DNA of 64,000 nucleotides from Jaltomata sinuosa (GCA_003996215.1 QJPP01001751.1:124001-188000), one strand, 5' to 3'; positions 34,241-46,515 are shown, counted from the first letter of the stretch. The notes: a model not told the origin generated them from the letters alone. Numbers and translations are program-made.

Positions 34241-36290
34241 TGCCCCTCAAAGAAGTGATTTTGTATTTTTGTCATCATAAGAAAGGTCTTACAAAATCAA
34301 TCTTCCTTCTTTTTATTTATAGAACAACTACTATTTTGTCCTTCTATATCTCAAATATTTTAAACAACTCTTCTCCATGCTCATATTTCTTTCAACTTCT
34401 ATATTTATTTTTTGTTCTCTTTTTTATTTTTCTTTGATTTTTATTTTTTCTTTTATCTTTTTTTTTCTCTTTTTTCTCAACCTTTATTTTTGTTTTATTT
34501 TTTATTTTATTTTTTCTTCTATTATTTTCTTTTTTCTCAATCTTTATTTTTTTCCTTTTCTCCTCTCAATTCTATTTTTTCTCCTTTTCATTTTTTCTTT
34601 AAATTTTTATTTTTAATTTTTTATTTTAATTTTTTATTTTAATTTTTTATTTTTTATTTTATTTTTATTTTTCTCAACATTTATTTTTTCGTTTATTTTT
34701 TATTTTGTCTTTTTTTTCCTTCATTTTATCCTTTTTTTCTCAATCTTTATTTTTTTCTTTTCTCCTCTCAACTTCTATTTTTTTATTTTTCTCGTTGATT
34801 TTTAATTTTTTTTTTCTCTTTTTTTTTGGATTATTTTTTCTCAACCTTTATTTTTTTTATGAGATGTTCTATAACTCTTGTTTTAGAGGTAAGACTTAGC
34901 TCAAGGACTTCCAAACAATAAATTACGCCCCATGAGCAAGACTTGACACTAGCACATTGTGTCTTGATTTATGAGATGTTTTATAACACTTGCCTTAGAG
35001 GCAAGACTTAGCCCAATGACCTCTCAAAAAATAAGTTATTATGCCCCATGGGAAAGAGTTCATGCTACGTCATTGTGTCTTAATTTATGAGATACTCTAT
35101 AACTCTTGCCTTAGAGGCAAGACTTACCTCAAGGATTTTCAAACAACAAGTTATGCCCCACGAGCAAGACTTGACACTACCTCATTGTGTCTTGATTTAT
35201 GAGATATTCTATAAATATGGCTTTAGAGACAAGAGTTAGCCCAAGGACTTTCAAACAACAAGTTACGTCTCATGGGCAAGAGTTGACACTACCACATTAT
35301 GCTTGATTTATGAGATGCTCTATAACGCTTGCCTGAGAGGCAAGACTTAGCCCAAGGACTTCCAAATAACAAGTTACGCCCCATGGGCAAGAGTTGACAC
35401 TACCACATTGTGTCTTGATTTATGAGATGTTCTATAATTCTTGCCTTAGAGGCAAGACTTAGCTCCAGGACTTTCAAACAACAAGTTACGCCTCATGGGC
35501 AAGAGTAGACACTAGCACATTATGTCTTGATCTATGAGATGTTCTATAACAATTGCCTTAGAGGCAAGAATTAGCCCAAAGGTCTCCCAAAAAATAAGTT
35601 ACGCCCCATGGGCAAGAGTTAACACTACTTCATTTTGTCTTAATTTATGAGATACTCTATAACTCTTGCCTTAGAGGCAAGACTTAGCTCAAGAATTTTC
35701 AAACAATAAGTTATGCCCCACGAGCAAAGTTTGACACTACCTCATTGTGTCTTGATTTATGAGATGTTATATAACTTTCGCCTTAGAGGCAAGACTTGTT
35801 CCAAAGGACTTCCTAACAACAAAGCACGCCCTTAAGTTTACTTCGATGTCAAAAAAAGAAGATCCTCTTTACAGATTATCCAACTTTCTGTTCATTAGCA
35901 AAAAACAATAGAAGTTAAGAAAAAAGAAAAGAAAAAAAGAGAAAAGGAAAAAATAAAGATTAAAAGAAAGAGAAAAAAAAAAGATTGAGAGAAAAAAAAG
36001 AACAAAAAAATAAAAGTTGAGAGAAAAAGAAAAAAGAAAAAAAGAACAAAAAAATAAAGATTGAGAAAAAAGAAAACAAGAATTTAAAAAAATTGAGAAA
36101 AAAGAAAAAAAGATAAAAGAAAAATAAAAAATTAAAATTAAAATTAAAAGTTGAGAGAGAAATGAACATGGAGAGTTGTGGTGTAGAGGGACAAAAATAT
36201 ATTTGTTCTATATATAAAGGAAGAAAGACTATTATTTAAAGACTTTTCTTACGAGAGATAAAAATTGAAGACCACTTACTTTGGGGAACA
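34241..36290. mobile_element. 2-kb foldback element with polypyrimidine/polypurine arms around a tandem array
   Basis: The outer arms (34241-34400 and 36150-36290) are inverted copies: TGCCCCTCAAAG against reversed TGTTCCCCAAAG, then AAGAAAGGTCTT, TTCCTTCTTTTTATTTATAG and ATTTTGTCC..CTCTCCATG. The left inner arm is almost pure T/C (34380-34860) and the right is almost pure A/G (35885-36165). A 112-bp array lies in the centre. Flanking 9-mers CTTCATAAA (34232-34240) and CTCCATGTA (36291-36299) match at six positions, a weak hint of a Mutator-type target duplication. No transposase. Open frames in the T-rich arm are low-complexity artefacts. Confidence 0.72.
34861..35825. repeat. 112-bp tandem array, nine units, each with a hairpin motif
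   Basis: Units begin GAGATGTTCTATAAC at 34861, 34973, 35089, 35201, 35312, 35424, 35536, 35649 and 35761 (spacing 111-116 bp). Most contain the palindrome CTTGCCTTAGAGGCAAG (7-bp stem, 3-base loop), then AGTTACGCCCCATGGGCAAG and CACATTGTGTCTTGATTTAT. The last unit is partial. Confidence 0.92.
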
Positions 36291-36375
36291 CTCCATGTAA
36301 TTTCCTGCACTTTCACCGGGTTATTGTAGGATCACTTCACTTGTTACAGTTTTGTTTTACAGCTCCTTAAAAAAT

Positions 36376-36642
36376 TACTTCCTTATTCCTAAATACTTAT
36401 CATTCTTATTGAAAATAGATTTTTTTTATAATACTTGTTATTTTAAAAAATCTAGACATAATTAGTTATTTGTTTTCATTTTTACCTTTAGTCATAAATA
36501 TAAAAAGATATTAATATAGTGCAAAAGAGAGAAGTATTAAATAGAGAGAAACAATAATTTAGTCAAATTATCTTTTAGTTAATATTTTTCTTAAGGAGCG
36601 TGCAAATAAAAAATGTGATAGTATTTAAGAATGGCGAAAGTA
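36376..36642. mobile_element. Stowaway-like MITE
   Basis: The left end TACTTCCTTATTCCTAAATA pairs with the right end, reversed TACTTTCGCCATTCTTAAAT. The sub-ends ACTTATCATT/ACTATCACAT are also paired. Confidence 0.75.
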
Positions 36643-36776
36643 TGTGTTTTGACTATTACACCCTTATTTATTATCTTTAAATATTTAAAATAAAAGTTAA
36701 TCTAATCAATTGCAATATTGGAGTATGTGTATGTGCTCTTCACGTAGGTTTTCAATATTAATTAATCAATGTTTAT

Positions 36777-37034
36777 TACATCCTCCGATTCATTTTACTT
36801 GTCATATTTTATTTTGTACACCCTTTAAAAAAATATTAGTTAGAGGATAATTTGACTAATCTATCCTTATTTTTATTCCTATCAAATTAATACTTTTCTC
36901 TTTTGCACCATATTAATATCGTCTATATATATGACTAAGGATAAAATGACAAGCCATTATATCTTGATTTTTTAAAATGACAATTATTTTAGATCATCTA
37001 ATTTTAGTAACAAGTAAAATGGTCCGGATGGAGC
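36777..37034. mobile_element. Stowaway-like MITE
   Basis: The left end CATCCTCCGATTCATTTTAC pairs with the right end, reversed CATCCGGACCATTTTACTTG. Interior matches the neighbouring MITE at 36376-36642 in inverted orientation in places. Confidence 0.75.
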
Positions 37035-37052
37035 TCTTTCAAGAATAATTAT

Positions 37053-37315
37053 TACTCTCTCCGTTTATTTTTACTTGTTTACTATTTCAAAAATATATTT
37101 TCACTTTTACTTGTAACTTTAAACATATCAAGAAAAAATAATTTTTTTTCCTATCTTACTTTCAACATTAATTACTTATTCTTTAAATTATTATCTAAGA
37201 TCTAAAATTATATATCAATTAATATGAGCATTGTGCTAAAATACTCATATTAATTATAGTCTCTTAATGAGCGTGCAAAGTTTAAAATAAAGAAATAAAA
37301 TGAACGAAGAATGTA
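37053..37315. mobile_element. Stowaway-like MITE
   Basis: The left end TACTCTCTCCGTTTATTTTT pairs with the right end, reversed TACATTCTTCGTTCATTTTA. It closely resembles the element in MATE intron 1 (shared CATATCAAGAAAA, ATATCAATTAATATGAGCAT). Confidence 0.78.
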
Positions 37316-37665
37316 CTAAGGACAAAATAAAAAGAATATATTTAATTTTATTTTAATATTTTAAAATAATAATTATTTTGGATTATTTATTTTTAATACT
37401 GAGGATTCAAACGGAGTAAAAGAAGTTGGACTAATCTATTTAAAGAAACTTGGCTAAGAAAATATCAAGAGAAAATACAAATGACACTCATAATTGAAAA
37501 ATTCATCCACTCATTCTTTACAGTTTACATCATCATGACTGGCTGACTGCACATCACTTCAAGAAAAAAGTTCTTTAGTGAAACGTCATTTTCTCATTAT
37601 TGGGTGGGTGTGGGCTCGAGATGTTAGCAGGTGTAGGAGCAGCTATTAAATTTGATGTAAGATAG
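37316..37665. other. Spacer, nothing recognised
   Basis: About 350 bp with no open frame, repeat or transposon end that I can support. Confidence 0.5.
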
Positions 37666-38525
37666 TTTTTTTTTTTTTTTTTTGACTGAAACAAGCTTTT
37701 ATATATTAAACGAAAGGAATACTCTCTAGTACATTAGGATATCACATGCTACGAGCAGGGTGCGGAGGCCCTGCATTATTTAACAGCAGTACATCTAGTA
37801 AGAAAGGAGGGGAATACATAAGTCTTAGTAATTGTAAAGTCTTCACTATAAGCTAAGGGGTCATTTAATATGAGTGATAAAAATAAATAGTTCTGAAATA
37901 AAATAAATAGTTTTGAAATAAAATAAATAGTTATGGAATAAATTTTTGGTGTCATGTTAGGTTATCAAGTTTGAGATAACTTATCACATCATTTATATTG
38001 TAGTGATGAAATAATTTATCCGGGATAACTAATCTCGGAATAATTAATCACAGGATAATTTATTTTCAACCAAATGACCCCTAAGTGTTTGTCATGTTTG
38101 GCCATTGAGTCCGCCACTTTATTTAGGCTACGATAGATGTGACGAAGCTCCACTCCTGAGTTTATTCAACAGGTCCTTGCAGGCATTAAATAAGTGTTAG
38201 ATATTTGGGTATATAATATTGAAGGTAACGTAATAATAGCTGTGAATCGGTACTCTCAATGATTAGAGGCGTTAATTGATTTTGATATGCAAATTGAAGA
38301 CCATGATAAAGGCCAAACGTTTCAGCATGAATGACCTCTGTGCAATGTAATGGGATGACATAGCCAAAAACCCAAGTTGCTAAAGAGTTTCGAAAACTCC
38401 CAGCAGCACCTCCCTATTTTGACAGAAAATCAAACGCTCCGTCAATATTAATTTTAATAGTGTGCGCTGGTGGTGGTGGGGTCCAAGATGATAACGGATG
38501 CGGAATTTGAGTAGTGCGATAGAGG
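37666..38525 (-). mobile_element. 5'-truncated LINE with RNase H domain, interrupted by a Tourist-like MITE
   Basis: A poly(T) run at 37666-37683 is the poly(A) tail of a minus-strand element. Upstream on that strand, about 38215-38455, the sequence encodes a decayed RNase H-like (RVT_3) domain: KINIDGAF with the first catalytic Asp, then GGAAGSFRN, HAETFGLYHGLQFA with the Glu, and LIIESTDSQLL with the second Asp. One in-frame stop follows DFLSK. This domain closes the ORF2 of many plant LINEs. The reverse transcriptase and endonuclease are missing. The right boundary is estimated, and the target duplication was not resolved. Confidence 0.78.
37858..38081. mobile_element. Tourist-like MITE inside the LINE
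   Basis: Ends GGGGTCATTT and AAATGACCCC are perfect 10-bp inverted repeats flanked by TAA on both sides (37855-37857 and 38082-38084), the 3-bp target duplication of PIF/Harbinger elements. 224 bp, non-coding. Confidence 0.88.
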
Positions 38526-38546
38526 TGTTTTAACAAGAGTATAATA

Positions 38547-38766
38547 TTTTACAAAAGAAGAAAAGAAGAAGGACAAAGTGGTCAATTTTATGTCTGACCC
38601 TAAACTGCTCTCATTCCCCCTTCTATTATAGATATTACGCGTTTTAAATATATAAATTATTAAAATAATTTTTTTAAATTAATGTAATTTTACAAAAGAA
38701 GAAGGGCAAGTGGTCAATTTCTCGTCTAATCCTAAGCTGCTCTTATTCCCTCTTCTATTATAGAGT
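38547..38766. repeat. Direct duplication of about 80-90 bp, 141 bp apart
   Basis: TTTTACAAAAGAAGAA...CTTCTATTATAGA occurs at about 38547-38634 and again at 38688-38765 with several differences. Confidence 0.75.
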
Positions 38767-38782
38767 AACAACAACACGAATG

Positions 38783-41187
38783 TGTAACGGTCTGTTCCAT
38801 CGTTATATTGGGATTGGGTTGAAAGTACCCGGTTAGAAAATTCTCTAAAATGAGAGTTGATAAAATCTCATGCTAGGGTGAGTTTTGACAAAAAAAATAT
38901 TGTTATATGCTTAAGTGACAATTCTTAATTTGTGGTGCAATGTTTAATGTCGTGGGATCCATTTATGAATAGTCGAGTAGTATAGGATTCCATAAATTTT
39001 TTTGAGACGGTGATCGGGTTCATAGAACTCTGATTATGATGATTACCGCGTTGGAGTTATTGCGTAATGTCTAAAAACTAAAGTTGTATTGTTAAATGGG
39101 GGATTTTGGGCGAGCTTTGACGTTTTGTTTTTGTCATTGCTGCAGCGATGTATTTCTCACCGCAACGAGTTTATCGTAGCGGATAAGTTTCTGCCATAGT
39201 GGAAATTTTTTTGCCATAGCGATCTTGATGAACCGTTAGAGACCGTCGTAGCTAGTCAAGTCCCGCTACAGCGGTTTATCATAGCGAGAAGCGGGTCATC
39301 GTGGCGAGTGATGAGGCAAATTACCTGATTTAAGTGCGTTTTTCAAAGGTTTATTTCTCAAAACTTCAAGTCTCGTCTTAAAACAGCTGAGTGATGATTG
39401 AATAGGTGATTTTCCTCCGTTAAGGTGAGTATTTTCTCCCTCTTAATAATGCTTAATTCCTTTTCGATCATAGAATCATAGAAATGAAGAATTATGGTGA
39501 AGTTCTTGGGTTAGAGCCCTAAAAGTATGAAAAGTGGGGAAAATCCTATGGATAGGTGTAATTTCACCTAGAATTGATCCTAGAATGTTATTTAATACTT
39601 CCTAGCATGAATTTGATAGTTCTTAACATATATTGAATGAAGTGGGAACCTTGGACTCCATAAAAGTATGACCTTTAAGCATGAAAACGGCTAAAAAATA
39701 AAAATTTGATTGAGAACCTTTCGAATATTGATCATATGATTAGATGTGGGCTAGTTGGTGATTAATGTACCCTTGAAAAATGCTATAGACCTCGAATAAG
39801 AGTAGAATTAGTGGGTTAAATTTTCAAGGCTTGAAATGAAAGTGTAAATGATTAATTACTCTTATACTTGTGTGATTTTTAGACTTTGAACGTGTTGAGG
39901 CATTAAGAAAAGAAAAGATTTTGGCGATTGAACTTGCTTGAGTCAAGAGTTTTTCACTCGAGGTAGATTATGATTAATTGGAGTCGAGACTCACTTTAGT
40001 GCTTGTATGTATTTGAATTAAATGACTTGTGATTGATCTTCGGACATGTTTGAGTTAATAATTGTGATCATGTTGTATGCTTGAATGAATAAGTTGTGTT
40101 TACATGATATTGAGTAAAAGAACTTGAACAATAAAGTGTACATGAGATTAGTGCACTGTGTATATCCTGAAAGGTAGAAACTTGAAATCATAAGTTCATA
40201 TTGTTAGTTGGAGCGAGTACTACGAGCTGATATGTATAATGATATTGATAATTATTCTATGGATCGAATACCATAAATTGGTACGGGTATTGTTGTTCAT
40301 TTGATTACTATGAATCAGGTACCACGAGTTGGTATGATACATGAACCCCGCAGTTACCTTTCCTGCAGGTCATGACTAGTTAGGCAGAAATAAGTCCCTT
40401 TAGCATGTGTGTACACACTTTTAGTTACTTTTATATTTTTTGATAAATATTGTGAGTTGAAATGGTGAATGAGATGAACTAAAGAAACTGGGTGTAATCG
40501 TGAAGGTTAGGTGGACATAAATCCCCCTGTAATGTGACTGTTTGAGAGCATTAGCATTAGAATTGTGATGATGATATTCTTGAATTGTTGATGTGTTACA
40601 AACTTATTGGTTGCTTGAGATGATTATCAGTTGACTGAAATATTTGCTAAGTGTTGGAGTTTCATTTACTTATTGTTTAATTTAACTGCATATTTGTTCT
40701 AAATTGGGTCAACTTATGCTACTTACCAGTACATAGTGATTTGTACTGATACTACTATGTACTCTTCTTTTGTTAAGTGCAAATCATGTTTTAGAGGCTC
40801 AGACGCGACCTCACTTATAGCTAAGACTGCAGTTTATGATTCAAGGGTGAGCACAACATCTCAGGCTGTCGTGGATCCTTACTTTGCCATCGTCCTTCCT
40901 TCGGATGATGAACTCCTCACTTGTTTATTTAGTATTTTGAATATCTTAGACATTGGCTATATTTAGAGTTTTTGTACGATGACTTTCGAGTCTTGAAAAA
41001 TGTAATAGCTAGTTGAATTTTTTTGCACTTAATTTATATTAGTTTTCAACTATTGCTTTTGTTTAAAGTTGATTTTTCGCTTTATTACTTCTACAATTGG
41101 CTAAGCGCTAGATTAAGGTCTGGATTGGATGATTCTCCCATCAGAGGGTTAGTGTGGGTGCCACTCACGATCAGTTGGATCATGACA
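38783..41187 (+). mobile_element. Solo LTR of a gypsy-like retrotransposon
   Basis: Begins TGTAACGGTC and ends GGATCATGACA (TG...CA), flanked by perfect 5-bp copies of GAATG at 38778-38782 and 41188-41192. No primer site, polypurine tract or internal genes adjoin it. The terminal TGTAAC.../...TGACA pair is the type found on the chromovirus LTRs further right in this window. 2.4 kb is long but within the range of plant gypsy LTRs. The open frame at 40736-40966 lies in the LTR and has no recognised domain. Confidence 0.85.
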
Positions 41188-41192
41188 GAATG

Positions 41193-41553
41193 TCAAGACG
41201 CTAAATATTGATCGATGAAAACATTTTTGAAATATTGAACGACTTTATGCCCTTTAAAACTAAATTCTTTCTTCAAAAGACAACTGATCCATGCTGGGTA
41301 AAAGTGTAATATTGAAAAATTTAAATGGGTGTTAAACTAAATTTATCCCTATTCAAATTTATTACGCTAAAGCATCAATCATAAAGACCATACAAAACAA
41401 GAGTTCTAACTAAACACTATGTCTGAATTTTTCTTTCACCGATCTAACAATAATTGCCCTAGTGAAATTAGAATTGGTCCTCCACTTCAACATACACAGA
41501 GAATATTAAATTGATTAGCTATTGATTTCTTCAAAGATATAACTATATACACG
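41193..41553. other. Spacer, nothing recognised
   Basis: About 360 bp of AT-rich sequence without supported features. Confidence 0.5.
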
Positions 41554-41952
41554 CAGGACGACTCAAGTATATTAGCGGCCTAAGGTGAAAATCAAATGAA
41601 GGCCTTAACTTTTTAAGAAAAATTAAATTATTTTTTTATAAAGTCTATTTTTTAAATTTCTTGAGATACAAAGTTGTTAGTTATTTTTTTATAATCCATT
41701 TCTTCTAATAATTCCTTTTCAAATAATACATATAACCAATGCATTTAATCTTTCTTGAGACATAATAGTCGAGATATATTAAACTTTTTCTGATTATTTT
41801 TTTTAATATAATTTTTTTATTAAATAATATTTAATATTTTTCTTATAAAATACCTATAATCTATTATTCTTTTTTTTTTTTTAAAAAAAGGTACCTCAAA
41901 TTTAAAAACCTAAAGCGGTTGCTTTTTTCTTAAAGGGGTAGAGCTGCCCCTG
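41554..41952. mobile_element. hAT-like MITE
   Basis: Begins CAGGACGACTCAAGTATATT and ends, reversed, CAGGGGCAGCTCTACCCCTT. Flanking 8-mers TATACACG (41546-41553) and CATACATG (41953-41960) match at six of eight. Inside, GCGGCCTAAGG near the left and CCTAAAGCGG near the right also pair. Confidence 0.65.
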
Positions 41953-42090
41953 CATACATGTTGAAAAAAATATGTTATTTAACAATTTTTTAATCAGCAA
42001 GTGAAATTTCACTAAAATACACCTTGAAGAGTTATAGTAAAAGATGAACTTATTAAAAAAATATAAGATGTGAAAGAACATGAATTAATA

Positions 42091-42464
42091 GTCTGTTTGA
42101 CTAAGCTTCTAAAATTAGTTTTTTTTGAAAAGTGCTTATTTTAAAAGTACTTTTAAAAAAAACACTTTTGATGAGAAACAATTTGTGTTTGACCAATAAA
42201 ATTAAAAAACAATTTTGAACAACAATTAGTATTTGACCAAGCTTTCTAAAAGTGCTTTTAAGTGTATTTTTATCAAAAATGCTTTTCAAAAAAGTGCTTT
42301 TGGGGAAAAACTACTTTTTTAGCTTTTGAAAAACAGCTTCTACTACTTTCCAGAAACACTTATTTTTTCTCAAAAGCTGGGCCAAACACCTTAATTTTTT
42401 AAAATAAACACTTTTGAAAAAAGAAAAAGCACTTTTGACACAAAATAAGCTTGGCCAACAGGTC
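42091..42464. mobile_element. Foldback MITE with AAGTGCTTTT-rich interior
   Basis: Ends GTCTGTTTGACTAAGCTT and, reversed, GACCTGTTGGCCAAGCTT pair well, and ATA flanks both sides (42088-42090, 42465-42467). The interior contains many inverted copies of AAAAGTGCTTTT. Likely Tourist/PIF-like, but the trinucleotide is not the canonical TTA. Confidence 0.7.
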
Positions 42465-42752
42465 ATAAATTTGATTAGGAAGAATCTTTTTGTGTCTCAA
42501 ATTATGCAAATTTATATATCCTTTTCTTTCTTTAAAATAATGTTTTTATTGTAATTGCAGAGAAGAAACAATAGTAAATAGGAGAGACACCATCAAGACA
42601 AATCTTAAGTCAATTTGATGGCTAAAGAATTTAATTTGTCGCGGAGAAATTGAGGTTGACGCTTTTTAGTATCTACTCTTTATACATTTTTTTTAATAAC
42701 TACTCGTTATTACATTTTATTTTCTCTCTTAGTTTTATTCAAATTTCTAGGT
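42465..42752. other. Spacer, nothing recognised
   Basis: About 290 bp of AT-rich sequence between the foldback MITE and the minus-strand LTR, with no supported feature. Confidence 0.45.
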
Positions 42753-44073
42753 TGCTTATTGCGTCCTATCGCACACGCAAGTGTACGCGGTCATACAGGT
42801 AATATAGGATTGAGAGTCCAGATATCGTACCCACAGGGACTTGTCGATTAACTATTTTACTAAATTAAACTAGTTTTAATTATTTATTCAAACATAAAAA
42901 TCCAAAGATGAATTTATGATTAACTAATCTAGAAATAAAAAGAAGAAGTTAACTAATGAACAATTAACCAAATAGAGAGCAGATTTTCACGTAATCAATG
43001 TGATGTAATCGATATAGAATTATGGATTAGCTAACAATCATGTTGAGTAAGCAATTTCATTGACTTGTTTGTTTATCTAATTGTTGATTTACGGGGTTGA
43101 TGATATGATTATGGTCTTTCGAACCACTAATCGTCTATCTAGAATAGCCTCACAACTACATCATTGAGCGGGGATGTGATATTCTATTCCGAACGCATTT
43201 ATATATCTTTCCGTTTCGTAACCAAGCAAGGCGATCTAGGTATATTCCTATCCTAGCTGCAAATCTACTCTTTACGTTACAAAAGAGAGATCTTGCTCCA
43301 TATATTCCTCGTTATATCTTAATGATTTTTCTTCCAAGTTCATGAGAATATATATTTATTTTAATGGTAGCTAAGCATTAAAATAGTAAGCAGAAGAATA
43401 TAAGAACAACTAATATGATAAACAAATAATCGAATCAGTCGTCTAATTCAACAATCATGTATTTAGCTACCATAATCCTAGAATAAGAAGTTTAACTCCA
43501 CATAGACATGGAGAAATTACAACAAATCATCCAAGGAAAAACATAAAAATAAATAATAAAGGAGAAGAAAAGATAAAATCAATATTCTCCGGCCTCCACG
43601 GCGGCTCCTAGCTCTTCATAGGTCAATTTTTTTTGTAAAAATCGTGATTTGAGATGTATTTATAGAGTATGAGGAAAATAACTCCTCTTCCTACTTGGTT
43701 TTAGAGTAGACAAAAGCTGAAAATTTTCTGGGTTGGGCCCTGGCGTAGGGCCCCACCATTGCCCCAGCGACACCCCTCAGTAGTTTGGGGGCTGACATGG
43801 GGCCCCGCCATAGCCCCAACCACAAATTTTCTTCTTTTGCTCTCTTTTTCTCCCTGAACTTTGCTAACTCCTTTTCAATGCTTTTATGCTTTCATTTTAG
43901 CTCTCATGGGTTGTTTTTCTCCATATTTCCCCTGCAAATCATCTAATCACATATATTAGCTCATAATCAAGAATACGCAAATAATCATAAGGGTATACAT
44001 CACTTTTGCCCTCAAAACAAGGCTAAAACATGGGTAAATACGGCAAGCAGGCGTATAAATACGCCCAAGATCA
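42753..44073 (-). repeat. 3' LTR of a minus-strand Athila/Tat-like gypsy element
   Basis: Read on the minus strand it begins TGATCTTGGG and ends GACGCAATAAGCA. A TATA box (TATAAATA, plus coordinates 43657-43664) and the well-known terminal block around GTCCCTGTGGGTACGATATC and CGCGTACACTTGCG lie within it. A polypurine tract, AAGTGTGGGGTCG on the minus strand, lies directly to the right (44074-44086), fixing it as a 3' LTR. The assignment to the Athila/Tat group rests on the LTR style and is tentative. Confidence 0.7.
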
Positions 44074-46515
44074 CGACCCCACACTTAAACCTTTATTTTT
44101 CCTCGAACAAATCACTATACTCCCTGCAAATTTCACATCTTAAGACACCAATTGAACAAGTCTACTCACACCCAAGTTAACTAGACAGTTTAATCATGAC
44201 CTATAATCCACTCAACATGCATACATCAATCATATTTTCACAGACCCTTTATTGAAATTACACAAACTCTAAAACTGACTCTTCATGAAAAATAAGGCCA
44301 ACATGATCATGTGGAAATATACCCATCATTAGTACACCGAGTTTTCACCATTTTGTGCCCTCACATTTAAGAGAGGTTCCCCTTACTCACATCATATATA
44401 CATATTCAAATTGGGGCATATAGATAAGAAATTCGCTCATTCTCTCAAAGAGAGTTTCATGCATACAAGACATACCATAGGCTTGCCCTTAGTGTAATAC
44501 TCTATTAACAAATCATCAATATTGTAGGATCAAAAGGACTTTTATAGGTTGTAATGTCGGCTAAGGGACGGGTAGGAATACTTTGGCCAATAGTGACTAC
44601 TCTCCCTATGCACTTTAAGACACTCACTTTAAACTTTTTCACTCTTTTCCTTATATCACCTCAACTTCAACTTATGTTCATGTTTCCCTTCAAACTCTCC
44701 CCTTTTCTTTTGGTTTATTGCCCTTATCCTTCATTCACTTATTGCTAGCAAGGAAATTTTTCTAACTTTTCTTTGTTTTTTTGTTTTTCCTCTCCTTACT
44801 ATCAACATACAAATTATTTTTCACAAGGGCACCACATCTAATTCTTATTCTTACCACAACAACCTCCCTCTATATTTTTACCTTTTCTCTTTTGTTCCCT
44901 TCTTTTTCTTTAAGTCTTTCAACTACAAAGTGCATTAGGGACTCTTTGGATCAAATTAATATAGGGTAATCAAATAAAGGGAATAGGCTAAACATGCGGC
45001 TAGTCAAATAAATACGCCTAAGGCTCAAAGGGGCTTAACTAAGAATAATATAAAGGGTGACACAAATAATAGTAAAAAAAAAGTGGCTTTCAAAGAAATG
45101 TCTTGATCATATCCCACAAGTCAACACTATGTTTCATTTCATATAAACATGGGGCAAGTTCTAGATATCAAGATATGCAAAAAACACAATAAACACACAC
45201 CATACATGGTACAATGGTTCGAAAATGGCTTCCTAAGACTGCATATACGCAACACAACCAAATTGAATGTATTAACATTATTAAGCCCATCTCTAGGTTT
45301 TTTGAGTCAAGTTAAAGAGCTTATGTGTCTCTAAATGAAGTTTCCTACTTTTTATGCTTCATTTGAGTGAATTATCCATGACATCTAGTGGATACTTAGG
45401 CAGAGCACCTAGCATTCAAAAGGCTATGGTTTCTAATCTTTCTTCTTCCTATGACTAATTTTTCCTCAAGACGGTCGTCATCCATCCATCGTCGAGAAAA
45501 GTTCTCTACCTATGACTAAAAAAATTAAAACAACTCCTAAAAATTAAAAATTACCCAGTTCGAAGGACACCCCCCAGAAAAGAACCAAAAAGAAAAAACC
45601 AAGGGGTGGATGAGATATGCCGCTTAAGAAACTAAAATAAATATTAAAAAACAATAGAAAAAACTTTTTGTATTTTTTTTCCAAATAAAATAAAATCCTA
45701 TGGCATACTCACCCTTAAACTCATAAATATCGAAAGAATCACCACTCCTCACTTAAAATCATGCTTTGTTTCCAAAGCAATTTAAAGTAAAAGAATAAAG
45801 AACAAGGGTAAGAAATACTCCCTGAGGCCCTCTAGGGCCTAGCTGACAACATGTTTCTTCAATTTTTATCAAGGGGCGAACGACCCCACGCTTAAGCTTA
45901 AACCATGCTCCTTAGCTTTCAAATTCGGGTACTCAGACTTCCCTATACCTGCAAAATGAAGAAAATGTGACACTATAAAAAAATAAGAAGCTACACTACC
46001 AATTGAATTGCCTCCCAACAAGCTCCTGATTTAACGTTGTGGCACGATGCTATCACTTCACCACTTTTCTTTCTACTTAGAACTTATGAAATGTACCCCT
46101 AACTTTGCATCAAATTTTCTGCTCCGCTCAAGGGGCGGTGGTATAAAGTTGAAGGGATCAAGCAAAGGATGTCACATCTTGTACTTCTTGGCATTTAAGT
46201 GAAGAATGTCATTTTGTCTATTTGGTGTGACAAATTTTAGAATGTAAGGGCCTTTTTACTCATCTACACACTTCTCCACCAGTTCAAATGACTCAATTTT
46301 TATGTCATCATCCAAACATAATATTGAAAAGTGATTAGAATGCGGTCCAACACGTCCTAACTCAAAACTTGTATTTATTTTCACAAGCTCACTTTTGTGT
46401 ACCTCCTCAACATCCGCACTAATGAATAAAGTATAGTTGAATGGTTGGAATTTCTCTTTATGCTCCACTAGTTGGTTAGTATCCACAATAATTGGTGATT
46501 GGGCATCAGATGCCT
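44074..46515 (-). mobile_element. Internal 3' part of the minus-strand Athila/Tat-like element
   Basis: The polypurine tract sits at the left end, followed by about 2 kb of non-coding sequence. A minus-strand open stretch at 46256-46510 encodes about 85 residues (FELGRVGPHSNHFSILCLDD, ESFELVEKCVDE) that I do not recognise, and after a stop continues as an open remnant. The element is cut at 46515 by the Tekay-type element, so its gag-pol part is missing or displaced. Short plus-strand open frames at 44554-45334 look random. Confidence 0.55.

Noticed and set aside
34377..34899. Several Phe/Leu-rich open frames on the + strand, with a mirror set on the - strand at 35960-36169
   Set aside because: They are translations of a T/C-only tract and its inverted A/G partner; low complexity, no start context, no domain.
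34861..35825. Possible CRISPR-like array (regular repeats with hairpins)
   Set aside because: The whole 112-bp unit repeats with no unique spacers, in a plant nuclear context.
40736..41211. Two open frames within the solo LTR
   Set aside because: Within LTR sequence, no domain, no coding bias apparent.
44554..45334. Three open frames of about 60 residues
   Set aside because: Short, hydrophobic by composition, located in the non-coding internal part of a retrotransposon.
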